Origin: Neobacillus niacini
GTDB lineage: Bacteria; Bacillota; Bacilli; Bacillales; Cytobacillaceae
NCBI RefSeq assembly: GCF_023715415.1
Contig: NZ_JAMBOB010000005.1
Location: 310,001-374,000, forward strand
Length of the DNA: 64,000 bases
Direction of reading: 5' to 3'
In this document: positions 50,361-62,028 of the stretch, in pieces
Position numbering within the stretch: position 1 is the first letter of the stretch
How the letters are laid out: each line of letters opens with the position of its first letter
Position numbers and translations under genes: made by a program
The notes under the pieces: model-generated
Databases searched by the model: none
Seen by the model: the letters and a program-made list of their open reading frames with translations, nothing else
What the model was told of the DNA's origin: nothing

Positions 50361-51545
50361 ATGAAATCTACTAGAAATTCTGGATTGTTTTTGACGGTGC
50401 AAGGGACGAATCTAATAAAAGTAACCTCTTTTATCTTGCTGTTTATGCTCTTGGTGTTTTCCATCAGTGGGTTGTTAACATCATTAAAGCCCCAATTTAG
50501 ACCGATGTCTAATTCTGTTAATACAGCAGCAAATCAAGTAAATGGGAAAATGCTATATCAACTTATGGCATGGGAAAATCACCATTTCTTATCTATTGAA
50601 GAAAATTTAACTTCAAGTCCCAAACTGACTAATTTAATTTTCAAGCTTTCAAGCAATATTAATTTAAATGACCCAAGGAGCCTTTTAGGTAGAGAGCTTC
50701 CGGGCTTTGAACAGTTTGATGGAAAAATACTTGTTGCTGGGCAAGGTTCAAATTATACGAACATGCCATTTGAATCCTCACCCCCATTAGAAATAATGAA
50801 AGCAGAACGAGAAGCATCACTGCAAAATATTGAAGGTATCGACAAAGGAAACGAGGGTGATATACCGTCGAATCCTTCACTTACAACAGGTGATAAAAAG
50901 GTGGTTCATCTTTACTTTACTCATAACCGTGAGTCCTATCTTCCTTATTTACAAGGGGTGACCGATCCGAATCTTGCCTATCATTCACAATTAAATGTCA
51001 CCAAGATTGGCGATCAGTTAAAAGAAAGCTTAGAGGCTAGAGGTATTGGAACTTCAATTGATAAATCTGATATTATGGGAACCGTAAAAATGGCTGGTAC
51101 TTACCAGAAATCTGGTGAATTAGTCCAGACGGCAATGGCCGCAAACCGTGAATTGGAATATTTTATCGATATCCATAGAGATGCACGCCGCAAAGATAAG
51201 ACGACGGTTATGATAGATGGCAAGGCATATGCACAGTTGGCTTTTGTTATTGGCGGGAAAAATCCAAATCATGAAAAAAATGAAAAGTTAGCAAGTGACC
51301 TGCATAATCTGCTTGAAAAGAAATATAAAGGATTGAGCTGGGGAATTCACATGAACCAGGGTGCGGGGCAAAATGGTGTCTATAATCAAAACTTGTCTGA
51401 GAATGTAATTTTAGTGGAATTTGGCGGAGTGGATAATACTTTCGAGGAATTAAATCGTTCCGCTGACGCACTTGCTGATGTTTTTAGTGAATACTTCTGG
51501 CAGGCTGAAAAAGTAAATGGTGAACCATCCACTGATAAACAATAG
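50361..51545 (+). CDS. spoIIP: stage II sporulation protein P
   Basis: Peptidoglycan amidase/endopeptidase of the SpoIID-SpoIIM-SpoIIP engulfment machine. The 394-aa product has one N-terminal membrane anchor (about 16-40), an extracytoplasmic linker, then the SpoIIP amidase-like domain (about 180-385). VVHLYFTHNRESYLP contains the conserved His and Glu, and IDIHRDARRKDKT, NQNLSENVILVEFGG and EELNRSADALAD follow. ATG 50361 has AGAGGTGG 4 bases upstream. spoIID and spoIIM are not in the window. Confidence 0.95.
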   Translation: MKSTRNSGLFLTVQGTNLIKVTSFILLFMLLVFSISGLLTSLKPQFRPMSNSVNTAANQVNGKMLYQLMAWENHHFLSIEENLTSSPKLTNLIFKLSSNINLNDPRSLLGRELPGFEQFDGKILVAGQGSNYTNMPFESSPPLEIMKAEREASLQNIEGIDKGNEGDIPSNPSLTTGDKKVVHLYFTHNRESYLPYLQGVTDPNLAYHSQLNVTKIGDQLKESLEARGIGTSIDKSDIMGTVKMAGTYQKSGELVQTAMAANRELEYFIDIHRDARRKDKTTVMIDGKAYAQLAFVIGGKNPNHEKNEKLASDLHNLLEKKYKGLSWGIHMNQGAGQNGVYNQNLSENVILVEFGGVDNTFEELNRSADALADVFSEYFWQAEKVNGEPSTDKQ

Positions 51546-51564
51546 AGGTAAAGGAGCATGTCAT

Positions 51565-51891
51565 ATGAAAATGTTCATGCTGAAATTTTTCTGTATAATA
51601 GCCATTATGTTTATATCGGTTTTAGCTGGGATGCAGCTGGCGAACGACGGCATTCATAAAATGAAGGGCTACGATGACCCGAATTTTCAAAACGCTGTTG
51701 GCATTAATGACAATGGCGAGCATGTAAAAGCTACTTTTTTGGGAAATGAAATATCAAGTCATGATATTGATGAAAAGAAAAAAAAACTTGAGGAAATAAG
51801 TGCCTTTAATCTATTTTCCTCGATGGGAAAGAAGATTTCTCAAGGTGTCTCCACTGCTTCGGAAAAACTGATTAGTCTAATAACCGAATAA
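51565..51891 (+). CDS. yqxA: YqxA family protein (DUF3679)
   Basis: Small protein of 108 aa with an N-terminal hydrophobic segment (MLKFFCIIAIMFISVLAGMQ, about 4-23), followed by a soluble part with GYDDPNFQNAVGIN and a C-terminal helix. YqxA lies between spoIIP and lepA in B. subtilis too. A role in sporulation is inferred from context only. ATG 51565 has AAAGGAG 8 bases upstream. Confidence 0.88.
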   Translation: MKMFMLKFFCIIAIMFISVLAGMQLANDGIHKMKGYDDPNFQNAVGINDNGEHVKATFLGNEISSHDIDEKKKKLEEISAFNLFSSMGKKISQGVSTASEKLISLITE

Positions 51892-51899
51892 ACATTCCT

Positions 51900-51931
51900 A
51901 GCGGATCCTTCTCTTGGATGCCGCTTTTTTT
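51900..51931 (+). terminator. terminator of spoIIP-yqxA
   Basis: AGCGGATCC (51900-51908) pairs with GGATGCCGCT (51916-51925, one bulge), then Ts. Confidence 0.88.
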
Positions 51932-51940
51932 GTGTGATTT

Positions 51941-52060
51941 TTGTCTAGCTTCAGTGCCTAGGGGCTCGGGGTCATAAGCCAATCGCTTCGGAAGGCAAAG
52001 AGCGCCTTCTGTCAGCGCTCGTCTTATGCCTGTCGCCCCTGGCAAGGCACTTCCGCTTTT
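51941..52060 (+). repeat. structured intergenic repeat, copy 2 (upstream of lepA)
   Basis: Same layout as the copy at 17420-17540: CTAGCTTCAGTGCCTAGG at the left and GGCAAGGCACTTCCGCTTTT at the right. Outer arms AGTGCCT and AGGCACT pair, then GGGGC with GCCCC, and TCATAAG with CTTATG. The inner hairpin differs from copy 1. Between the two copies both sides of the outer stems changed together. Confidence 0.8.
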
Positions 52061-52069
52061 CAGTTTTAA

Positions 52070-52098
52070 TTGAATCTTATTTCCCGTACTGATATAAT
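52070..52098 (+). promoter_or_regulatory. lepA promoter
   Basis: TTGAAT (52070-52075), 17-base spacer, extended -10 TG-A-TATAAT ending at 52098. Confidence 0.82.
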
Positions 52099-52141
52099 CA
52101 AAAATAGTGTAATTGTGCGAGTTATAGTAGGAGTGAAATAC

Positions 52142-53977
52142 ATGAACAGAGAAGAAAAGCTCAAAAGACAATCAAATATAAGAAATTTTTCGATTATAGC
52201 CCATATTGACCATGGGAAATCAACATTAGCAGACCGAATACTTGAAAGAACGAATGCATTAACTTCCCGTGAAATGAAGGCTCAACTTTTAGATTCAATG
52301 GATTTAGAAAGAGAACGCGGGATTACGATAAAGTTAAATGCTGTCCAATTAAAATACAAAGCAAAAGATGGTGAAGAGTATACTTTCCATCTGATTGATA
52401 CACCTGGGCACGTCGATTTTACCTATGAGGTTTCTCGAAGTCTTGCTGCTTGTGAAGGTGCTGTTTTAGTCGTTGACGCCGCACAGGGGATTGAAGCACA
52501 AACCTTGGCGAACGTTTATCTTGCATTGGATAATAACCTTGAAATTATACCGGTTATTAATAAAATTGACTTACCAAGTGCTGAGCCTGAAAGAGTCCGT
52601 AATGAAATTGAAGAAGTTATTGGACTTGATGCCTCTGAAGCGGTTTTAGCGTCTGCCAAAGCGGGAATAGGGATTGAGGATATCCTCGAACAGGTGGTAA
52701 AAACTGTCCCTGCTCCAACTGGTGACCCTGATGCTCCATTAAAAGCACTAATTTTTGATTCTCTTTATGATGCTTATCGTGGTGTAGTGGCCTACATCCG
52801 AGTTGTTGAAGGCAGCGTCAAAGTAGGAGATAAAATTAAAATGATGGCAACCGGTGCTGAATTTGAAGTAAATGAAGTAGGTGTATTTACACCAAAATCG
52901 ACGCTGGTCGATGAGCTAACCGTTGGGGACGTTGGATTCCTTTCAGCTTCAATTAAAAATGTTGGGGATACAAGGGTTGGGGATACCATTACAAATGCAA
53001 AAAATGGTTCAACAGAACCCCTTCCAGGTTACCGTAAATTAAATCCAATGGTGTATTGTGGTTTGTATCCAATCGATACTGCAAAATTTAATGATTTACG
53101 TGAAGCATTAGAGAAGCTGCAGTTGAATGATTCTGCGCTTCAATTTGAGCCGGAAACTTCTCAAGCCCTAGGCTTTGGTTTCCGTTGTGGGTTCTTAGGT
53201 CTTCTTCATATGGAGATCATTCAAGAGCGGATTGAGCGTGAATTCAAAATTGATTTGATTACAACAGCTCCAAGTGTTATCTATGATGTACACATGACAA
53301 ATGGCACTCAAATAAAAGTGGATAACCCTTCAAATCTTCCGGATCCACAGAAAATTGACCATGTTGAAGAGCCTTACGTAAAAGCCACCATGATGGCTCC
53401 AAATGAATATGTCGGTGCGATAATGGAGCTGTGTCAGCAAAAGCGTGGTATTTTTATTAATATGCAATACCAAGGTGAAAACCGTGTAAACATCATCTAT
53501 GAAATTCCGTTAGCAGAAATTGTTTATGATTTCTTTGATCAACTTAAATCTAGCACCCGAGGCTATGCATCATTTGATTATGAATTAATTGGCTACAAAC
53601 CTTCTAGCTTGGTTAAGATGGATATATTGTTAAACGCTGAAAAGGTTGATGCCTTAAGCTTTATCGTTCATAAAGATTTTGCCTACGAACGTGGCAAAGT
53701 CATTGTTGAGAAGCTAAAGGAATTAATCCCTAGGCAGCAATTCGAAGTTCCTGTCCAAGCCGCTATTGGTCAAAAAATTGTTGCTCGTTCAACCATTAAA
53801 TCCATGGGTAAAAACGTATTGGCTAAATGTTATGGGGGAGATATTTCTCGTAAACGAAAGCTGCTTGAGAAACAAAAAGAAGGTAAAAAACGGATGAAGC
53901 AGGTTGGATCTGTCGAGGTCCCACAAGAAGCCTTCATGGCTGTCCTAAAAATGGATGATAACAATACAAAAAAATAA
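52142..53977 (+). CDS. lepA: elongation factor 4 (LepA)
   Basis: Translational GTPase that acts on ribosomes in translation initiation or stalled states; 611 aa. G1 [10 protein letters not shown] is near residues 20-29, G2 [12 protein letters not shown] near 60, G3 DTPGHVDF near 86-93 and G4 NKIDLP near 140. Domains II, III and V resemble EF-G, and the C-terminal domain specific to LepA ends [19 protein letters not shown]. The start is ATG 52142 with AGGAGTG upstream. Confidence 0.97.
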   Translation: MNREEKLKRQSNIRNFSIIAHIDHGKSTLADRILERTNALTSREMKAQLLDSMDLERERGITIKLNAVQLKYKAKDGEEYTFHLIDTPGHVDFTYEVSRSLAACEGAVLVVDAAQGIEAQTLANVYLALDNNLEIIPVINKIDLPSAEPERVRNEIEEVIGLDASEAVLASAKAGIGIEDILEQVVKTVPAPTGDPDAPLKALIFDSLYDAYRGVVAYIRVVEGSVKVGDKIKMMATGAEFEVNEVGVFTPKSTLVDELTVGDVGFLSASIKNVGDTRVGDTITNAKNGSTEPLPGYRKLNPMVYCGLYPIDTAKFNDLREALEKLQLNDSALQFEPETSQALGFGFRCGFLGLLHMEIIQERIEREFKIDLITTAPSVIYDVHMTNGTQIKVDNPSNLPDPQKIDHVEEPYVKATMMAPNEYVGAIMELCQQKRGIFINMQYQGENRVNIIYEIPLAEIVYDFFDQLKSSTRGYASFDYELIGYKPSSLVKMDILLNAEKVDALSFIVHKDFAYERGKVIVEKLKELIPRQQFEVPVQAAIGQKIVARSTIKSMGKNVLAKCYGGDISRKRKLLEKQKEGKKRMKQVGSVEVPQEAFMAVLKMDDNNTKK

Positions 53978-53984
53978 AAACAAA

Positions 53985-54043
53985 AACGGGAGGTTTGGAA
54001 TTGTCTATTAAATAGGCGAAATCCAGCCTCTTTTATTTATATA
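53985..54043 (+). terminator. terminator-like hairpin between lepA and hemW
   Basis: GGGAGGTTTGGA on the left pairs imperfectly with TCCAGCCTC on the right, followed by TTTTATTT. Confidence 0.55.
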
Positions 54044-54055
54044 AGAGGTGAAAGT

Positions 54056-55198
54056 ATGATTAAAGCTGCATATCTCCATATCCCCTTTTGTGAGCATATT
54101 TGCCATTATTGTGATTTTAATAAAGTTTTTCTAAAAGGGCAGCCCGTGGATGAATATTTGCTGGCACTTGAGCAGGAAATGATTTTAACGTTACAAAAAT
54201 ACCCAACGAATGGGTTGGAAACCATATTTGTAGGTGGCGGGACTCCCACATCTTTAAACGAGAAACAGCTTGATAGATTTTGCGAAAGTATCAACCGGAA
54301 CTTACCGAGGAGCAGCAATCTGGAATTTACCTTTGAAGCTAATCCAGGTGACTTAACAAAAGGGAAGTTACAAATATTAAAAGATGCCGGGGTAAACCGG
54401 CTCAGTCTTGGTGTTCAAACCTTTAATGAGGAGTTATTAAAGAAAATTGGCCGTGTCCATCGTGCAAAGGATGTTTACCAAACTGTTGACAATGCAAAGG
54501 CTGTTGGATTTGAAAACATCAGCATCGATTTAATCTTTAGTCTGCCAACCCAAACGATTAATGATTTCAAGGAATCATTATCAGAGGCATTTACACTTGA
54601 TATTCAACATTACTCGGCCTATTCGTTAATTATTGAACCGAAGACTGTTTTCTACAATCTCATGCAAAAAGGTAAACTTCCAACTCCAGGGGAAGATATG
54701 GAAGCAGCTATGTATGTTCTGCTCATGGAGGAAATGGAAAGGAATAATTTTAACCAGTATGAAATAAGTAATTTTTCAAAGCCTGGCTATGAAAGCAAAC
54801 ATAACCTAACATACTGGAATAACGATTATTATTATGGGTTCGGTGCAGGTGCTCACTGCTATGTGGATGGCTGGAGACGTTCGAATGCAGGGCCATTAAA
54901 AAAATATATGGAACTAATTGATAACGGGAATCTCCCCATCTTTCAGGAACACCAAACTTCAAAAGCAGAACAAATAGAAGAAGAGATGTTTTTAGGTCTG
55001 CGAAAAACAGATGGAGTATCTATATCACATTTCATTGATAAATATGAAATCGACCCATTGCAATTATTTGAAAAAGAGATAGCTAATTTAATTTCTAAAA
55101 AATGGATAGAAATAAAAGATGATAATATATATTTAACAAAAACAGGGCGGTTATTAGGAAATGAGGTTTTTCAATCATTTTTAGGGGTTACTAACTAA
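54056..55198 (+). CDS. hemW: radical SAM family heme chaperone HemW
   Basis: 380-aa radical SAM protein, formerly called oxygen-independent coproporphyrinogen III oxidase. The 4Fe-4S cluster motif CEHICHYCDF (CxxxCxxC) is at about residues 13-22, and GGGTPT near 62 is the SAM-binding motif. The HemW-type HNLTYW and GAGAHCY segments are near 246 and 260. HemW binds and transfers heme instead of making it. ATG 54056 follows AAGAGGTG. It lies ahead of hrcA as in B. subtilis. Confidence 0.95.
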   Translation: MIKAAYLHIPFCEHICHYCDFNKVFLKGQPVDEYLLALEQEMILTLQKYPTNGLETIFVGGGTPTSLNEKQLDRFCESINRNLPRSSNLEFTFEANPGDLTKGKLQILKDAGVNRLSLGVQTFNEELLKKIGRVHRAKDVYQTVDNAKAVGFENISIDLIFSLPTQTINDFKESLSEAFTLDIQHYSAYSLIIEPKTVFYNLMQKGKLPTPGEDMEAAMYVLLMEEMERNNFNQYEISNFSKPGYESKHNLTYWNNDYYYGFGAGAHCYVDGWRRSNAGPLKKYMELIDNGNLPIFQEHQTSKAEQIEEEMFLGLRKTDGVSISHFIDKYEIDPLQLFEKEIANLISKKWIEIKDDNIYLTKTGRLLGNEVFQSFLGVTN

Positions 55199-55239
55199 CC
55201 ATCTATCTAGGTACTTTTGCAATTTCTTATGCCAAATGA

Positions 55240-55267
55240 TTGACACCATCCCCCTATTTTTGATAAT
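55240..55267 (+). promoter_or_regulatory. promoter of the hrcA-dnaK operon
   Basis: TTGACA (55240-55245), 16-base spacer, GATAAT (55262-55267). CIRCE lies just downstream. Confidence 0.75.
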
Positions 55268-55279
55268 TTATTAATAGAA

Positions 55280-55306
55280 TTAGCACTCGACTTCAATGAG
55301 TGCTAA
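55280..55306 (+). promoter_or_regulatory. CIRCE operator (HrcA binding site)
   Basis: TTAGCACTC (55280-55288), nine bases, GAGTGCTAA (55298-55306): a perfect match to the CIRCE consensus. HrcA binds it and represses the operon until heat shock draws GroEL away. Confidence 0.98.
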
Positions 55307-55321
55307 CAGAGGTGATGAAAG

Positions 55322-56350
55322 GTGTTAACAGATCGTCAATTATTGATTCTTCAGGTTATTGTTGATGATTTTATTCGGTCTGCACAACCTGTCGGCTCAA
55401 GGAGTTTGTCGAAAAAGGATGAAATATCATTTAGTTCGGCGACTATTCGGAATGAAATGGCTGATCTTGAAGAACTAGGCTATATTGAAAAAACGCACAC
55501 TTCTTCTGGTCGAGTTCCTTCTGAAAAAGGCTATCGGTATTATGTAGACCATTTGCTGTCGCCTCAAGTATTAAACAAGCAGGATATAACGATTATTCAA
55601 TCAATCTTTGCTGAGAGAATTTTTGAGTTCGAAAAAATCATTCAAAAATCAGCTAAGATATTATCTGATTTAACCAATTATACTTCTATCGTTTTAGGTC
55701 CTGCGGCGAGCTTTAATAAACTTAAACGGATTCAAATCATTCCATTAAGCAAAGAAAGTGCTGTAGCCATCTTTGTAACCGATTCTGGCCATGTTGAAAA
55801 TCGAACATTTTATTTGCCCCCAACGGTGGATGCAAGTGATTTGGAAAAGACAGTCAATATTCTAAATGAACGTTTGACTGGGGTAGCACTTGAAGATTTA
55901 AATGATAAAATCTACAAGGAATTGGCAATGTTACTAAGGCAGCATATCCGTAATTATGATCTAATGATGCATACCATTGCTGACTCACTAAAAATGCCAG
56001 CTAATGAAAAGCTCTTTTTTGGCGGAAAGACAAATATGTTAAGTCAGCCAGAGTTTCATGATATCGGTAAAATTCGTGAGCTTTTACAAATGATTGATCA
56101 CGAAGAGTGGATTTACCCTTTAATCAAAAATGATTCAGCTGGTATTAACGTGAAAATCGGCAGAGAAAACAAAAATAGCGCTATGGAAAATTGCAGCCTT
56201 ATAACCGCAACCTATTCAGTTGGCACAGAGAAATTGGGAACCATTGCGATTCTTGGCCCAACTAGAATGGAATATTCCCGAGTTATTAGCTTGCTGCAGT
56301 TTTTAAGTAAGGATTTGACCTCAGTGTTAACAAACCTGTATCAAAAATAA
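55322..56350 (+). CDS. hrcA: heat-inducible transcription repressor HrcA
   Basis: Repressor of class I heat-shock genes; 342 aa. N-terminal winged helix ([20 protein letters not shown] region, then [21 protein letters not shown] in part: [16 protein letters not shown]), with the [14 protein letters not shown] motif near 58-71. A GAF-like domain follows. GTG start with GAGGTGAT upstream. It represses its own operon through the CIRCE site 16 bases before the start. Confidence 0.97.
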   Translation: MLTDRQLLILQVIVDDFIRSAQPVGSRSLSKKDEISFSSATIRNEMADLEELGYIEKTHTSSGRVPSEKGYRYYVDHLLSPQVLNKQDITIIQSIFAERIFEFEKIIQKSAKILSDLTNYTSIVLGPAASFNKLKRIQIIPLSKESAVAIFVTDSGHVENRTFYLPPTVDASDLEKTVNILNERLTGVALEDLNDKIYKELAMLLRQHIRNYDLMMHTIADSLKMPANEKLFFGGKTNMLSQPEFHDIGKIRELLQMIDHEEWIYPLIKNDSAGINVKIGRENKNSAMENCSLITATYSVGTEKLGTIAILGPTRMEYSRVISLLQFLSKDLTSVLTNLYQK

Positions 56351-56484
56351 TAGGGGTGGAAATATTGAGTAAGGGTGAGTTACTGTATAATTCAACCTAG
56401 GTGAATTACTCTATTTTCGCCCTCCTTTTCATGAAAATCACTTCGACAATAAATATTTAACAATCCTTTAAGGAGGTGAGTAAG

Positions 56485-57075
56485 TTGACAGAAGAAAAGA
56501 ACAACACGCTTAATGAGGAAGTTGAAACTGAAACGAATGAACAAGTAGAACTTACCAATGAGGAAGTTGAAACTGTTTTTGATGAAGCAGAAGATTCTAA
56601 TCAGGATTCAACGGATATAGACTATGCTGCTGAGATTCAAAACCTCACTAGTAAATTAGAAGAAGCAGATAATCGTTACCTGCGTCTTCAAGCGGATTTT
56701 GATAACTTCCGCCGTCGAACTCGATTAGATATCGAGGCGGGTGAAAAATATAAAGCACAAAAGTTAGTAACTGAACTGCTTCCGGCTTTAGATAATTTTG
56801 AGAGAGCCTTACAAATAGAAGCAGATAATGAGCAAACCCGCTCTGTTCTTCAAGGTATGGAAATGGTCTATCGCAGCTTAATAGAAGCCTTGAAAAAAGA
56901 AGGCGTTGAAGCAATAGAAGCAGTCGGGAAAGAATTTGATCCAAATTTCCATCAAGCGGTTATGCAGGGTGAAGATGAGAATTTTGGTTCTAATATCGTA
57001 AGTGCTGAATTCCAAAAAGGCTACATGTTAAAGGATCGGGTTATACGCCCATCAATGGTTCAGGTAAATCAATAA
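56485..57075 (+). CDS. grpE: nucleotide exchange factor GrpE
   Basis: Releases ADP from DnaK; 196 aa. A long acidic N-terminus ([18 protein letters not shown] region) leads to a coiled coil with [16 protein letters not shown] near 71-86. Then comes the beta-domain with [19 protein letters not shown] and the terminal [15 protein letters not shown] 56485 is taken as start, because AAGGAGGTG ends 6 bases upstream and an earlier GTG (56476) lies inside it. The 135-base gap after hrcA has no promoter I can see. Confidence 0.96.
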   Translation: MTEEKNNTLNEEVETETNEQVELTNEEVETVFDEAEDSNQDSTDIDYAAEIQNLTSKLEEADNRYLRLQADFDNFRRRTRLDIEAGEKYKAQKLVTELLPALDNFERALQIEADNEQTRSVLQGMEMVYRSLIEALKKEGVEAIEAVGKEFDPNFHQAVMQGEDENFGSNIVSAEFQKGYMLKDRVIRPSMVQVNQ

Positions 57076-58941
<1,866 letters not shown>

Positions 58942-58960
58942 AAATTTCTTTCTAGCTTAT

Positions 58961-58998
58961 GAAAAAGTCAAAGTCAGCATCGGCTTTGGCTTTTTCTT
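58961..58998 (+). terminator. terminator behind dnaK
   Basis: AAAAAGTCAAAGTC pairs with GGCTTTGGCTTTTT using several G-T pairs, then Ts. Read-through to dnaJ is likely. Confidence 0.75.
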
Positions 58999-59014
58999 TA
59001 TTAAAGATATTTTA

Positions 59015-59044
59015 TTGCATTCATCTTTAAATAGATGTTAGAAT
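59015..59044 (+). promoter_or_regulatory. internal promoter of dnaJ
   Basis: TTGCAT (59015-59020), 18-base spacer, extended -10 TG-T-TAGAAT ending at 59044. No CIRCE element is nearby. Confidence 0.6.
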
Positions 59045-59077
59045 AATCTTTATGTGAAAGATTCGGGAGTGGTAATC

Positions 59078-60208
59078 ATGAGTAAACGAGATTACTATGA
59101 GGTGCTTGGTGTTAGTAAGAGCGCTTCTAAGGATGAGATAAAAAAAGCATATCGAAAGCTCTCTAAACAATATCATCCAGATATTAACAAAGAGCCAGAT
59201 GCTGCAGATAAATTTAAAGAAATCGCTGAAGCTTATGAGGTACTAAGCGATGATCAAAAGAAGGCACACTATGATCAATTCGGTCATACAGATCCAAATC
59301 AAGGCTTTGGAGGCGGCGCTGATTTTGGCGGCGGTTTTGGAGGATTTGAGGATATCTTCAATACTTTCTTTGGCGGGGGCGGCGGATCACGCAGACGCGA
59401 TCCTAATGCCCCAAGACAAGGTGCTGACTTACAGTATACGATGACAATTACGTTTGAGGAAGCAGCATTTGGTAAAGAAACAGATATTGAAATTCCTCGT
59501 GAAGAAACATGCGGTACATGCAGCGGATCTGGTGCTAAAAAGGGTACAAAGCCTGAAACATGTCAACACTGTCATGGAACAGGACAGTTAAATATTGAAC
59601 AAAATACGCCGTTTGGCAGAGTGGTTAATCGTCGTATTTGTAACCATTGTAATGGCACAGGAAAAGAAATTAAGCATAAATGTGCAACCTGTGGCGGTAG
59701 TGGTAAAGTGAAAAAACGCAAAAAAATTCATGTGAAAATTCCTGCTGGGATTGACGATGGACAACAGTTAAGAATTTCTGGACAAGGTGAGGCCGGTGTA
59801 AACGGAGGTCCATCTGGTGATCTTTATATTGTTTTCCACGTAAGAGAGCATGAGTTTTTTGAAAGAGATGGCGACGATGTTTATTGTGAAATGCCTATCA
59901 CATTTGTTCAAGCATCGCTCGGCGACGAAATCGAAGTCCCAACCTTGCATGGCAAAGTAAAAGTAAAGGTCCCATCTGGTACACAGACAGGAACTAAATT
60001 CCGACTCAAAGGGAAGGGAATTCCGAATGTACGTGGATATGGTACCGGGGATCAGCACATAATCGTCCGTATTATTACACCGACTAAGTTAACGGATAAA
60101 CAAAAGCAGCTTCTTCGTGAATTTGCTGAACTAAGTGGAAATTCACCAATTGGTGAACATGAAGAAGGTTTTTTCTCAAAAGTAAAACGAGCCTTTAAAG
60201 GCGAGTAA
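59078..60208 (+). CDS. dnaJ: chaperone protein DnaJ (Hsp40)
   Basis: Co-chaperone that stimulates the DnaK ATPase; 376 aa. J domain (about 1-70) with [11 protein letters not shown] holding HPD near residue 32, a Gly/Phe-rich region (about 72-110), and four zinc-binding repeats [24 protein letters not shown] and CATCGGSG between about 146 and 215. The C-terminal substrate domains end [11 protein letters not shown] 59078 has GGGAGTGG upstream; a frame open further upstream lacks a site. Confidence 0.98.
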   Translation: MSKRDYYEVLGVSKSASKDEIKKAYRKLSKQYHPDINKEPDAADKFKEIAEAYEVLSDDQKKAHYDQFGHTDPNQGFGGGADFGGGFGGFEDIFNTFFGGGGGSRRRDPNAPRQGADLQYTMTITFEEAAFGKETDIEIPREETCGTCSGSGAKKGTKPETCQHCHGTGQLNIEQNTPFGRVVNRRICNHCNGTGKEIKHKCATCGGSGKVKKRKKIHVKIPAGIDDGQQLRISGQGEAGVNGGPSGDLYIVFHVREHEFFERDGDDVYCEMPITFVQASLGDEIEVPTLHGKVKVKVPSGTQTGTKFRLKGKGIPNVRGYGTGDQHIIVRIITPTKLTDKQKQLLREFAELSGNSPIGEHEEGFFSKVKRAFKGE

Positions 60209-60225
60209 GGATTGGAGTTGGTAGA

Positions 60226-61167
60226 ATGAAGTGGTCTGAATTTAGTATTCACACTACAAACGAAGCGATTGAACCAATATCACATATTTTACACGAGGCA
60301 GGTGCCAGTGGTGTAGTTATTGAAGATCCTTTTGAACTAACAAAGGAAAGGCAAGATCAGTTCGGGGAAATCTACCAACTCAATCCAGATGATTACCCTG
60401 AAGAAGGTGTTATCGTCAAAGCATACCTACCAGTAAACAGCTTTTTAGGTGAGACTGTGGATGCTATTAAAGAATCCATTAACAACCTGATTATTCACAA
60501 TATTGATATCGGGATAAATAAAGTAACCATTAGTGAAGTGAATGAAGAAGAATGGGCTACAGCATGGAAGAAATATTATCATCCTGTTAAAATTTCAGAG
60601 AAGTTTACGATTGTTCCTACCTGGGAGATATACACGCCAGTCAGCAGTGATGAATTAATTATTGAACTGGATCCTGGGATGGCTTTTGGGACTGGAACGC
60701 ATCCCACTACGGTCATGTGTATCCAAGCCTTAGAAAGAACTGTTAGACCGGGTGATAGGGTAATTGATGTTGGGACTGGCTCTGGTGTCCTCAGTATTGC
60801 TGCTGCCATGTTAGGAGCAGAAGATGTCCGTGCTTTTGATTTAGATGAAGTTGCGGTAACTTCAGCCCGGCTCAACATAAAGCTGAATAAAGTTAGTGAA
60901 AAAGTAACCACTTCGCAAAATAATCTATTAGATGGCGTAGAAGAGAATTGTGCTGACGTAGTTGTTGCCAATATTTTAGCCGAAGTTATTCTACGATTTA
61001 CAGATGATGTAGCACGTGTTGTTAAACCTGGCGGGACTTTTATTGCCTCAGGAATTATTCAGCAAAAGAAAGATCAAGTTAAAGAAGGACTCATTCATTC
61101 CGGTTTTGAAATCACCGAAACTATCTTAATGGAGGATTGGGTTGCTATTATTGCTAAAAGGGTATAA
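60226..61167 (+). CDS. prmA: ribosomal protein L11 methyltransferase
   Basis: Methylates lysines and the N-terminus of ribosomal protein L11; 313 aa. The N-terminal substrate domain begins [16 protein letters not shown]. The methyltransferase domain shows [10 protein letters not shown] near 150 and motif [16 protein letters not shown] near 179-193, then [10 protein letters not shown] near 245. ATG with TTGGAG upstream, 17 bases after dnaJ. The order dnaJ-prmA-rsmE-mtaB is conserved in bacilli. Confidence 0.97.
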   Translation: MKWSEFSIHTTNEAIEPISHILHEAGASGVVIEDPFELTKERQDQFGEIYQLNPDDYPEEGVIVKAYLPVNSFLGETVDAIKESINNLIIHNIDIGINKVTISEVNEEEWATAWKKYYHPVKISEKFTIVPTWEIYTPVSSDELIIELDPGMAFGTGTHPTTVMCIQALERTVRPGDRVIDVGTGSGVLSIAAAMLGAEDVRAFDLDEVAVTSARLNIKLNKVSEKVTTSQNNLLDGVEENCADVVVANILAEVILRFTDDVARVVKPGGTFIASGIIQQKKDQVKEGLIHSGFEITETILMEDWVAIIAKRV

Positions 61168-61172
61168 TGCTT

Positions 61173-61200
61173 AAAAAAGGGGATAATGCCCCTTTTTTCT
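61173..61200 (+). terminator. terminator of the dnaJ-prmA segment
   Basis: AAAAAAGGGG (61173-61182) pairs perfectly with CCCCTTTTTT (61189-61198). Confidence 0.92.
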
Positions 61201-61270
61201 ATTTCACGCTTTTAATGAAACAATTGTTGCAGTAAAATAAAGAGTAAAATGTTTTAGAGGGGTGCATCGT

Positions 61271-62023
61271 GTGCAACGCTACTTTGTTAAACAACATGCA
61301 AATGAAAATAGTTTTGTGATTGATGGTGATGACCGCCACCATATTAGTAAGGTTATGCGTATGGAAATCGGGGACAAAATTATTTGTGTTGATTCAAAAG
61401 GGAATAGTGCAGTTTGTGAAATTGCAAAAATTACCGATGAACAAGTCGTTGCAGACGTTGTACAATGGAAAGATGAGAAGTCAGAGCTTCCTATTTCAAT
61501 TACGATTGCCAGCGGACTTCCAAAAGGGGACAAACTTGAATGGATTATTCAAAAAGGTACAGAACTTGGTGCCCATGAATTTATTCCTTTTGCTGCCCGT
61601 CGTTCCGTCGTAAAATGGGATGAAAAAAAAGCCGGTAAAAAAGTAGAGAGATGGCAAAAAATTGCCAAAGAAGCTGCGGAGCAATCCCATCGAGGAGTTG
61701 TCCCTGAAATTAGCAGCCCAATGAATTTTAAAGCTTTGATAGAGAAAAGCAAAAGTTTTCATTATAAATTAGTTGCCTTTGAAGAGGAGAGCAGAAGTGG
61801 TGAAACATCTGTTTTTTCAGCAACATTACAAAAAATGAAACCAGGGGAATCGCTGCTTTTGGTATTTGGTCCTGAGGGTGGACTAGCTGAAGAAGAGGTT
61901 AACGTTTTACAGGAAAATAATTTTGCCCTTTGCGGCTTAGGTCCGCGAATATTAAGAACGGAAACTGCGCCACTGTATGCTTTAGCGGCGATTTCCTACC
62001 ATTTTGAATTAATGAGGAGATGA
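61271..62023 (+). CDS. rsmE: 16S rRNA (uracil-1498-N3)-methyltransferase RsmE
   Basis: SPOUT-class methyltransferase of 250 aa. An N-terminal PUA-like domain (QRYFVKQ onward; DRHHISKVMRMEIGD) is followed by the knotted catalytic domain. That domain has IIQKGTELGAHEFIP, VFGPEGGLAEEEV near 198, and LGPRILRTETAP near 221, which is the SAM-binding knot. GTG 61271 is taken as start: AGAGGGGTG lies 6 bases upstream and the protein then starts MQRYF as in relatives. mtaB follows 5 bases after the stop. Confidence 0.95.
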   Translation: MQRYFVKQHANENSFVIDGDDRHHISKVMRMEIGDKIICVDSKGNSAVCEIAKITDEQVVADVVQWKDEKSELPISITIASGLPKGDKLEWIIQKGTELGAHEFIPFAARRSVVKWDEKKAGKKVERWQKIAKEAAEQSHRGVVPEISSPMNFKALIEKSKSFHYKLVAFEEESRSGETSVFSATLQKMKPGESLLLVFGPEGGLAEEEVNVLQENNFALCGLGPRILRTETAPLYALAAISYHFELMRR

Positions 62024-62028
62024 ATACA